Source: Cellulophaga sp. (GTDB lineage Bacteria; Bacteroidota; Bacteroidia; Flavobacteriales; Flavobacteriaceae). From it: 32,337 bases of DNA. The first letter of the stretch is position 1. Every line of letters starts with the position of its first letter. The stretch is taken from contig JANQTG010000222.1 of NCBI GenBank assembly GCA_030731855.1, positions 40,784 through 73,120 on the forward strand, given 5' to 3'. Of the stretch, positions 23,591 to 30,375 are shown piece after piece. The notes beneath the pieces were generated by a model, which ran no database searches, was not told where the DNA came from, and saw only the letters and a list, made by a program, of their open reading frames with translations. Position numbers and translations under genes: made by a program.

Positions 23591-26544
23591 TAGGTATTAC
23601 TATCACAATGAAACTCTTCCTTATCTTTTTTCATTGGTTTTTGAGTCGGTTTTCCGCCTTCTTTTTCCGTCAACATCATGTTAATTAAGGTGTTGCGTTC
23701 ATTAATAATGGCTTCTCTTTTTATTTTATCTTTATCCATATCAAAATAAACAGCACCATCAATCATTGTTTTTTCTGCATTAGCATAAATTGATAAAGGG
23801 TGGTCTGACCAAAGTACTAAATCAGCATCTTTACCTTCTTTTACGCTACCAGTTCTATCATCAATATGTAATAATTTAGCAGGATTCAAAGTCACCATTT
23901 TCCAAGCTTCTTCCTCAGAAACTCCTCCATATTTTACAATTTTTCCAGCTTCTTGGTTTAGTCTTCTAGACATTTCGCGATCATCACTATTAATAGCTAC
24001 CGTAACTCCTTGACTGTGCATAATGGCAGCATTGTAAGGTATGGCATCATTTACTTCGTATTTGTAAGCCCACCAATCGCTAAACGTTGAACCGCCAACA
24101 CCGTGCTCCGCCATTTTATCAGCTACTTTGTACCCTTCTAAAATATGGGTAAAAGTGTTTACTTTAAAGTTAAAATCATCGGCAACTTTCATGAGCATAT
24201 TAATTTCGCTTTGCACATAAGAGTGGCAGCTGATATAACGCTCTCCATTTAAAATTTCTGCCAATACTTCCATTTCTTGATCATAACGGAATGGTTTTCC
24301 ACTTTTCTTTACTAAGTCGTATTCTTTGGCTCTTTGAAAGTAGTTGATAAATACTTGTTCTACACCCATTCTAGTCTGTGGAAAACGACTAAAACTACCC
24401 CAGTTCGATTGTTTTACGTTTTCACCGAGTGCAAATTTTATAAATTTAGGAGAGTTGTTGTAAATCATTTTATCTGCGGTTTCACCCCATTTTAATTTTA
24501 TAATGGCCGATTGTCCACCAATAGGGTTTGCAGAACCGTGTAATAATTGCGCTGAGGTTACCCCACCAGCCAAATTACGATAAATGTTCATGTCTTCGTC
24601 ATCCACTACATCTTCCATGGTTACTTCCGCTGACGAATTTTGTCCGCCTTCATTTACCGATTTTAAGGCAATATGGGTATGTTCATCAATGATACCCGCG
24701 GTTAGATGTTTTCCTGTAGCATCTACTACTTTTGCTCCACTTGCACTTAGGTTTGTACCTATTTTACTAATTTTTCCGTTTTTAACCAGTACATCAGTAT
24801 TTTTTAATACTCCAGCAGTTTCTCCTGTCCAAACTGTTGCATTTTTAAATAAAATGGTTTCTTGCGTTGGTTTTGAGGCATTTCCGTAACCTATATTGGG
24901 GTAGGTAACAGGCATTATTTTTGGTGCTTCAGCAGTTTTTTCTTCTTTATCTTTTTCCGAAAAGCTTTTTGTTTTGGTGGCTTTGAAAGATGATTCTCTT
25001 CCGTTTGGTAGCATTAACCTCCCTGAAATATCATCAGAAGTTTTAGCCGCCATGCCAGTCATACGATATATTTTTTCGCCTTCATCTGTAGAGAAAGATA
25101 AATCTAACCAATTATCAGAATAGCTTATTTTAGATTTTAGTTTTAAGGTATCTTGTTTTACTTCTACTTTGGGCTTACTTAAATCTCCTGTAATGGCTAA
25201 TTGATACGAGTTTTCGCCTGCTATTAAATTATAATCACCACGAATATCTTTTACGGTTATGTCATTAACGATAGTTTTATTGCCTTGAACCCAATTCTCG
25301 AATAGCGTAGTGCTTTTATTAAAAATAGGCCCTGAAGTTATTAAAAAGTTTGCATAGCTACCGACTTGCAAAGACCCTATTTGGGCGCTTTTTCCTAGAA
25401 TTTGAGCCGGAATGGTAGTTAGTGCTTCTAAAGCTTTTGTTTCTGAAAGTCCATATGTGATTGCTTTTAATAAATTTTCTTTGAATTTAGCCGCAGACTT
25501 CGCATCGTGCATAGTGAAAGAAAATGTAATTCCGTTATCTACCATAGCTTTCGGGTTACTTGGGGCTTGGTTCCAGTATCTCATATCTTCTAAAGATACA
25601 TAACCGGCTTGGTACGGATTAGAAACATCATAAGCGTCAGGGAAGTTTAGAGGCAGAATAAAGGAAGCATTTGTTGCTTTCATATCTTGAATATTTTCAT
25701 ATTCATCTCCACCAGCTACTAGTACATATTGTATAGCATTAGCATCTCCGATTTTATCGGCTAATAATACATTTCCTTTATCTTTTGCTTCAAAAATTTG
25801 TACCATACTTTTATTGGCTATTAAAGCTTCTAAAGAGCGGTCTTTCGTATCTGATTTTCCTTGGGCATACCAATTCATATCACTATACATTTGTCGCAAT
25901 AAGGCGGTAGTTCCCATTAAAGAACTTGGGTAAGCCTGATTGGATAGAACACTGCGTTCTAGCGAGAAATATTGTGCAGATTTGCCATCTATAACACGTG
26001 TTGCATCACTAGCATCGCTATTTAAAGTGATTAATGAGCCTGTACCACGTGCAATACCATCTTGTAAATGTGTATTTACAACTCCAAAACCAGCTTCACG
26101 AAGTTCTTTAGCTTTTTTGTCATCGTATTTAAAGCTTGTTAAGGCATTCATTTCTGGCATAACATGATCGTTCCAATAAAAACCTTCTCGAGAAGGTTCA
26201 TACTGTGTAGTTCTGCCTGATCCAGAGGGTCTTTTTGGTTTTTCTAAACCAAAATCAGAATAAATATCGATAAAAGAAGGATAGATAGATTTTCCACTAA
26301 CATCTATAGTTACTGTGTTTTTAGGAAGTGTTACCGATGTACCAACTTGTACAATTTTTCCGTTTTGGATCAGTAGCGTTCCGTTTTCGATAATTTGAGT
26401 AGGAGTTACAAATATTTTACCATTTGTAAGTGCCGTGTAATTGTTGTTTTTTGATTTTACCCCATCGTTTTTAGGGAAATACTCTTGTGCAAACACAAGA
26501 CTGCTACCCCATAAAAGGGTGAGCACGAGTAGTCTCATTTTCAT
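23581..26544 (-). CDS. Secreted double-domain amidohydrolase, 987 aa, first domain degenerate
   Basis: Signal peptide at 1-20 (ends SSLVFAQ). Two amidohydrolase modules are joined by a linker of about 130 residues. Module 1 (about 35-430) has YPSFIDIYSDFGL (88-100) in place of the HxH motif and looks catalytically dead. The linker (about 430-560) carries a beta-rich segment (MTGMAAKTSDDISGRLMLP). Module 2 (about 562-935) has IIDEHTHIALKS with H622 and H624, CHSY (H774), FTH (H800) and INSDDREMS (D854), so its metal site appears intact. A Lys/Glu-rich tail follows. The family cleaves cyclic amides or peptides; the substrate is unknown. Start could be Met3. The smaller paralogue lies 150 bp downstream on the same strand, likely co-transcribed. 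The last codons are part of a heptad tract. Confidence 0.88.
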   Translation of the reverse strand: MKMRLLVLTLLWGSSLVFAQEYFPKNDGVKSKNNNYTALTNGKIFVTPTQIIENGTLLIQNGKIVQVGTSVTLPKNTVTIDVSGKSIYPSFIDIYSDFGLEKPKRPSGSGRTTQYEPSREGFYWNDHVMPEMNALTSFKYDDKKAKELREAGFGVVNTHLQDGIARGTGSLITLNSDASDATRVIDGKSAQYFSLERSVLSNQAYPSSLMGTTALLRQMYSDMNWYAQGKSDTKDRSLEALIANKSMVQIFEAKDKGNVLLADKIGDANAIQYVLVAGGDEYENIQDMKATNASFILPLNFPDAYDVSNPYQAGYVSLEDMRYWNQAPSNPKAMVDNGITFSFTMHDAKSAAKFKENLLKAITYGLSETKALEALTTIPAQILGKSAQIGSLQVGSYANFLITSGPIFNKSTTLFENWVQGNKTIVNDITVKDIRGDYNLIAGENSYQLAITGDLSKPKVEVKQDTLKLKSKISYSDNWLDLSFSTDEGEKIYRMTGMAAKTSDDISGRLMLPNGRESSFKATKTKSFSEKDKEEKTAEAPKIMPVTYPNIGYGNASKPTQETILFKNATVWTGETAGVLKNTDVLVKNGKISKIGTNLSASGAKVVDATGKHLTAGIIDEHTHIALKSVNEGGQNSSAEVTMEDVVDDEDMNIYRNLAGGVTSAQLLHGSANPIGGQSAIIKLKWGETADKMIYNNSPKFIKFALGENVKQSNWGSFSRFPQTRMGVEQVFINYFQRAKEYDLVKKSGKPFRYDQEMEVLAEILNGERYISCHSYVQSEINMLMKVADDFNFKVNTFTHILEGYKVADKMAEHGVGGSTFSDWWAYKYEVNDAIPYNAAIMHSQGVTVAINSDDREMSRRLNQEAGKIVKYGGVSEEEAWKMVTLNPAKLLHIDDRTGSVKEGKDADLVLWSDHPLSIYANAEKTMIDGAVYFDMDKDKIKREAIINERNTLINMMLTEKEGGKPTQKPMKKDKEEFHCDSNTYSN

Positions 26545-26670
26545 AAATTTTTATTTAGTTTGTTAGTCACTCTAAAAATAAGTGAATTGAATGAATTAGG
26601 ACTTGTATTAAGCTTTTTTTAACAATTATATAAATTTTATTTTTGCGATTATTTATGACGTTATTCTTTT

Positions 26671-26702
26671 AAAAGTTAAGAAGTTAAGAGGTAAAAAGTT
26701 AA
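26671..26702. repeat. 8-nt-periodic tract, 4 units
   Basis: Four octads, AAAAGTTA, AGAAGTTA, AGAGGTAA and AAAGTTAA, in register. The last unit forms an 8-bp inverted repeat with TTAACTTT (26711-26718), loop 8 nt, which might act as a weak terminator downstream of the DUF3810 gene. Confidence 0.75.
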
Positions 26703-26742
26703 TTGAGAGCTTAACTTTCTGACCATATATCTATCAATTTTT

Positions 26743-26790
26743 TTAACCTAACACCAATCTAACCATCTAAACTCCTAAACTTAAAAACCT
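26743..26790 (-). repeat. 8-nt-periodic tract abutting the DUF3810 stop codon, 6 units
   Basis: Six octads, most with the form CTAANCNN (for example CTAACCAT, CTAAACTC, CTAAACTT). On the coding strand the units carry TTAG. The gene's TAG stop is at 26789-26791, at the edge of the tract. Confidence 0.8.
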
Positions 26791-27856
26791 ATAAAGGATA
26801 CTTTTGATGATAGCTCACCAGTAATAATACTACCTTACTATAGCTCTTAATACCATCAGTTTGGTTGTTTGCTTTCAAAAAAGAATTGAAAATAGCTTTA
26901 AACACAGGTTCGGTTATATTCTCATATTTTTCCCAAAAATCATTCAATTCTTGGTAGTTTTTTAATACTCCTGAATTTATTTTAGGGAGTAGGCTGTTAA
27001 ATAGTTTTTCATCGTTTTGTTTAATATCGCTTAAACAATAACTTAGCGCATAGGCATAGGCGGCATATTTAAAATAAATATCTTTATTATGCACCGTTAC
27101 TAAATAGCCGATTAAATTTGTTTCATTTTCTGCGGAATAGCCAATTTGATGTCCGACTTCGTGACCACTAATTACCGAAAACCTAAAAGGCGGAATTAAA
27201 CCGTTGACCTGCGCTTCGTTTGTAAACGGATTAAGATAACCTCCGTAACCCATATAGCTGAGCGGAATACTGTACAAGGAATTTTTTATACTCGGATTTT
27301 CATATTTTAAAAAAGGATGAATTTTTTCTAAACTTGCGTAGCCATCAATTGTTTTATAAAAAAGCTCTTGGTTTGAGTAGGGTGTTTTAACTACCGCAGT
27401 ACTGTCATTCGTAAGCTTTAGTTGAATTTCGTTTGTTTTATCAATTAAGGATTCAACAAAACGGAGTAAATCTTTTCTATCGTTATTTTCTTGAATACCT
27501 AAAGCAGTTGAAACTGGTAGACGGTAGTAATTAAGTCCCCAACATATATTAAATATAAAATAAGCTACGGACAAGACTACTAGTCCGTTTTTTAGGAAGT
27601 AACCCGGTTTTTTCCAAATACATTTTCTTTTAGTAACAACATATCTAATAGCATAAATCGCCAAGAATGTATACAATACATCACCAATTGAAAAAGGAAT
27701 CCATCCATTTAAAAACCTAAAAAATTTAGTGATGTATTGATATAAACCTAAACTATAATATTGCTCAATAAATTCAGGGTAGTAACTCAGCCATTTCACC
27801 AATAGTATTTGCGGAAAAAACGAAAAGGCTATTATATTTTTAATTTTTGTTTTCAT
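26789..27856 (-). CDS. DUF3810 membrane protein with metallopeptidase motif, 355 aa
   Basis: An N-terminal membrane region has hydrophobic segments at about 9-21, 52-72 and 90-106 (GLVVLSVAYFIFNICWG). The rest is a presumably extracytoplasmic domain. This contains SVISGHEVGHQIGYSAENETN (228-247) with the zinc-protease motif HEVGH at 232-236 and acidic residues E243 and E245 that could supply the third ligand. Preceding it are LSYMGYGGYLNPFTNEAQVN and IPPFRFSV, typical of DUF3810. The family has no agreed function; a membrane-anchored zinc peptidase is a reasonable inference. It is divergent from pepD with a shared promoter region of only about 65 bp. It ends in TAG beside an octad tract. Confidence 0.85.
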   Translation of the reverse strand: MKTKIKNIIAFSFFPQILLVKWLSYYPEFIEQYYSLGLYQYITKFFRFLNGWIPFSIGDVLYTFLAIYAIRYVVTKRKCIWKKPGYFLKNGLVVLSVAYFIFNICWGLNYYRLPVSTALGIQENNDRKDLLRFVESLIDKTNEIQLKLTNDSTAVVKTPYSNQELFYKTIDGYASLEKIHPFLKYENPSIKNSLYSIPLSYMGYGGYLNPFTNEAQVNGLIPPFRFSVISGHEVGHQIGYSAENETNLIGYLVTVHNKDIYFKYAAYAYALSYCLSDIKQNDEKLFNSLLPKINSGVLKNYQELNDFWEKYENITEPVFKAIFNSFLKANNQTDGIKSYSKVVLLLVSYHQKYPL

Positions 27857-27874
27857 TCAAAAATAATTCTTTGC

Positions 27875-27882
27875 CAAAAATA
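27875..27882 (-). promoter_or_regulatory. Candidate -7 box of the DUF3810 gene
   Basis: TATTTTTG on the minus strand ends 18 nt before the ATG. It is the exact inverted counterpart of the box at 27903-27910. No TTTG -33 box is found at the expected distance. Confidence 0.45.
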
Positions 27883-27902
27883 GACTTTTCTATAACTATC
27901 CG

Positions 27903-27910
27903 TATTTTTG
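27903..27910 (+). promoter_or_regulatory. Candidate -7 box of the pepD gene
   Basis: TATTTTTG fits TAnnTTTG and lies 12 nt before the chosen ATG. The transcript leader would be only a few bases. Together with 27875-27882 it forms a symmetric divergent promoter pair 20 nt apart. Confidence 0.4.
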
Positions 27911-27922
27911 AGGAAGAATAAA

Positions 27923-29392
27923 ATGACTATGAGTAAAACAATACAAGAATTAGAACCGAAAGCTGTTTGGAAAAATTTTGCTAATTTAAATGCAGTTCCA
28001 AGACCATCAAAAAAAGAAGAACGTGTTATTCAGTTTATGCTTGATTTTGGAGAAAAACTACAATTAGAAACCATAAAAGATAGTGTCGGCAACATTATCA
28101 TCAGAAAACCTGCTACTCAGGGTTATGAAAAACGCAAAATGGTGACCTTACAATCGCATTTAGATATGGTGCATCAGAAAAATAATGACACCGATTTTAA
28201 TTTTGATACGCAGGGTATAGATATGTTTATTGATAACGATTGGGTACGTGCCAATGGCACTACTTTAGGCGCTGATAATGGGCTAGGTGTAGCGACAATT
28301 ATGGCATTGTTAGAGAGTACAGATATTCCGCACCCAGCCTTAGAAGCGTTATTTACCATTGATGAAGAAACTGGAATGACTGGTGCTAAAGGACTGAAAG
28401 CCGATATTTTACAAGGCGAAATTCTTTTAAATTTAGATACCGAAGAAGATGATGAAATAGGTATCGGTTGTGCAGGTGGTATTGATGTAACTGCGACCCG
28501 AAAGTACAAGAAAAAATCTCCTTCAAAAAAAGATACTGCGCTGGAAGTAACCGTTAAAGGCTTAAAAGGTGGGCACAGTGGTATGGATATTCACAAAGGT
28601 CTAGGCAACGCCAATAAAATAATGAACAGACTATTGTATTTAGGAGCTGAGAATTACAACCTTAGAGTTGCGAAAATTAATGGAGGTAGCCTTAGAAATG
28701 CAATTCCAAGAGAAAGTAAAGCTGTTGTGGTGCTTCCTAAGACTAAGAAAAAGCTGAAAAAGTTTCAAAGCCATTTTGAACAATGGATAGAAACCATAAA
28801 GCAAGAGCTCATAATTACAGAACCAACTTTAGAAATTAGTATTAATAAGGTAAAGCAACCAAAGTCAGTTTTGCCTAAAGAAGTACAAACAAAACTTTTA
28901 AATGCGCTTTATGCTGCCCAAAATGGTGTTTATGCTATGAGTGCTGCTTTTGATAATTTAGTAGAAACATCAAACAACATTGCAAGAGTTGAGGTAGATA
29001 AAGGCAAAATTAATATTGCTTGTTTAACAAGATCTTCGGTTGATTCTGGTAAGATTGATTTAGCAAATTCTCTGCGTGCTGTTTTTGAGCTTGCTGATTG
29101 TAAAGTGAGTTTTAGTGGTGACTACCCCGGTTGGAATCCGAACCCTGATTCTGCAATTTTAACAGTGCTAAAAAAGGAGTATAAGAAAATTTTTAAATCA
29201 GAGCCAAATGTTGCCGCTTGTCATGCAGGTTTAGAATGCGGAATATTAGGGCAAAACTATCCTAACATAGATATGATAAGTTTTGGGCCAACCATTAAAG
29301 GAGCCCATTCTCCAGACGAACGGGTAAGTATTTCTTCAGTTCAGAAATTTTGGAAATTTACCTTAGAAATTTTAAAAAATATACCTGAATAA
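27923..29392 (+). CDS. pepD: Aminoacyl-histidine dipeptidase PepD (M20 family), 489 aa
   Basis: Di-zinc cytosolic peptidase that cleaves dipeptides such as carnosine-like X-His. Visible ligands and motifs: LQSHLDMV (H79, D81), GADNGLGVA (D118), IDEETGMTGAKGL with E148/E149, NLDTEEDDE, the lid domain with KGGHSGMDIHKG, and the C-terminal GAHSPDERVS. Length matches the family. The frame reaches back to a TTG at 27908, but this lies inside the -7 box. The ATG at 27923 is preceded by AGGAAG (27911-27916) with a 6-nt gap, a good ribosome binding site; the ATG at 27929 is also possible and fits the short leader better. No signal peptide. It is probably monocistronic or followed by the M48 gene after 59 bp. 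Confidence 0.92.
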   Translation: MTMSKTIQELEPKAVWKNFANLNAVPRPSKKEERVIQFMLDFGEKLQLETIKDSVGNIIIRKPATQGYEKRKMVTLQSHLDMVHQKNNDTDFNFDTQGIDMFIDNDWVRANGTTLGADNGLGVATIMALLESTDIPHPALEALFTIDEETGMTGAKGLKADILQGEILLNLDTEEDDEIGIGCAGGIDVTATRKYKKKSPSKKDTALEVTVKGLKGGHSGMDIHKGLGNANKIMNRLLYLGAENYNLRVAKINGGSLRNAIPRESKAVVVLPKTKKKLKKFQSHFEQWIETIKQELIITEPTLEISINKVKQPKSVLPKEVQTKLLNALYAAQNGVYAMSAAFDNLVETSNNIARVEVDKGKINIACLTRSSVDSGKIDLANSLRAVFELADCKVSFSGDYPGWNPNPDSAILTVLKKEYKKIFKSEPNVAACHAGLECGILGQNYPNIDMISFGPTIKGAHSPDERVSISSVQKFWKFTLEILKNIPE

Positions 29393-29419
29393 GGGGATGT
29401 AGAAGATTACTATTAAATG

Positions 29420-29427
29420 TAATTTTG
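29420..29427 (+). promoter_or_regulatory. Candidate -7 box of the secreted M48 protease gene
   Basis: TAATTTTG fits TAnnTTTG and ends 24 nt before the ATG. No -33 TTTG is visible at the usual distance. Confidence 0.4.
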
Positions 29428-29451
29428 TCTCAATAAAATAAATAGGTTCCC

Positions 29452-30219
29452 ATGAAAAAAGTTTTTTTAGTTTTAGTACTTGTATTTACAACAGTTAGTT
29501 TACAAGCCCAATTAGGTAAAGTTTTGAAAAAAGGAAATATTGATGCTGGTAAAAAGTTAGTAAAGGCAGCAACACTTTCTGATGAAGATATGGCAGCACT
29601 TTCTTTAGAATCTGTTCAATGGATGGATGAAAACAACCCAATTGCAGGCGAAGATGACCCATACGGAGCGCGTTTGGCGAGGTTAGTGGCAGATTTTGAG
29701 GAAGAAGACGGCTTAAAATTAAATTTTAAAGTATATTCAGTAGTAGATATTAACGCTTTTGCAACACCTGACGGAAGTGTTAGAGTAATGGCGGGTTTAA
29801 TGGATTTAATGACTGATGATGAGTTGTTAAGCGTAATTGGTCACGAAATAGGACATGTTAAACTAGGCCATTCAAAAGAACGTTATAGAGCGGCTTACAA
29901 AATTTCGGCAGCAAAAGATTTAGCGGTTGCCAACACCAACGCAGGTAAAGTTTTAGCGGATGACGAAATAGGCGGTTTTATGGAAAATATGTTAAATGCA
30001 CAATTTTCTCAAACAAACGAATCTGAATCTGATGAATATGGGTTTGATTTTTTGGTAAAGCATAATTTAAATTATCATGCTATGGAAGGTGCATTCCAAA
30101 AATTAGCAGATTTAAGTAGCGATGGCGGAAAAAGTTCGTTAATGTCTTCACATCCTGGTGCTGCAAAACGTTCAGAAAAAGCAAAAGAGCGCGCTGAAAA
30201 GCAAGATGCTAAAAACTAA
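29452..30219 (+). CDS. Secreted M48-family metalloprotease, 255 aa
   Basis: Signal peptide at 1-19 (MKKVFLVLVLVFTTVSLQAQ). A peptidase M48 domain follows, with FATPDGSVRVMAGLMDLM (103-120), the zinc motif IGHEIGHVKLGH (HEIGH 131-135) and the third ligand E192 in ESESDEYGFDFL. SSHPGAAKRSEKA near the end is the conserved SHP region. It resembles periplasmic LoiP/YggG-type proteases but has no lipobox cysteine, so it is probably soluble in the periplasm. The C-terminus is Lys/Glu-rich. It is the second M48 protein in the window; unlike the first it has no membrane helices. Its stop codon is followed directly by a heptad tract and then a terminator. Confidence 0.92.
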   Translation: MKKVFLVLVLVFTTVSLQAQLGKVLKKGNIDAGKKLVKAATLSDEDMAALSLESVQWMDENNPIAGEDDPYGARLARLVADFEEEDGLKLNFKVYSVVDINAFATPDGSVRVMAGLMDLMTDDELLSVIGHEIGHVKLGHSKERYRAAYKISAAKDLAVANTNAGKVLADDEIGGFMENMLNAQFSQTNESESDEYGFDFLVKHNLNYHAMEGAFQKLADLSSDGGKSSLMSSHPGAAKRSEKAKERAEKQDAKN

Positions 30220-30254
30220 TTGAAAATTAAAAGTGAAAAATTAAAAATGACACT
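30220..30254 (+). repeat. 7-nt-periodic tract directly after the M48 stop codon, 5 units
   Basis: Five heptads in register (TTGAAAA, TTAAAAG, TGAAAAA, TTAAAAA, TGACACT). It begins on the first base after the TAA. Each unit has TGA or TAA near its start, and because the period is 7 these fall in all three frames. Confidence 0.85.
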
Positions 30255-30273
30255 TTTTAGGAAATAAAAAAAG

Positions 30274-30305
30274 AGGTTTGCTAAATAATTAGTAAACCTT
30301 TTTTT
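30274..30305. terminator. Bidirectional terminator between the M48 protease and prfC
   Basis: AGGTTTGCTAA (30274-30284) pairs with TTAGTAAACCT (30289-30299) with one G-T pair and loop ATAA. A T run follows on the plus strand and the A-rich 30264-30272 gives a T run on the minus strand. Confidence 0.9.
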
Positions 30306-30321
30306 GTTATCGATTTGTGTT

Positions 30322-30345
30322 CCCTTCCTTTGGAGGGGCTAGGGG
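30322..30345. repeat. G/C-rich hairpin element after prfC
   Basis: CCCTTCC (30322-30328) can pair with GGAGGGG (30332-30338), loop TTT, followed by a second GGGG at 30342-30345. It stands out by G-tract content in an AT-rich spacer. Words of this kind recur in other flavobacterial spacers as I remember them; unverified here. Confidence 0.45.
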
Positions 30346-30375
30346 ACGACTTTTCTTGAATCGCTCAGTGGAGCA

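Noticed and set aside
27908-27922. pepD starting at TTG 27908
   Set aside because: The TTG overlaps the candidate -7 box; an ATG with a good AGGAAG ribosome binding site follows 15 nt later.
3825-30254. Telomere or linear-chromosome end signal, suggested by TTTTGGG-like units
   Set aside because: The tracts are internal, short, in single copies between housekeeping genes, and mostly not G-rich.
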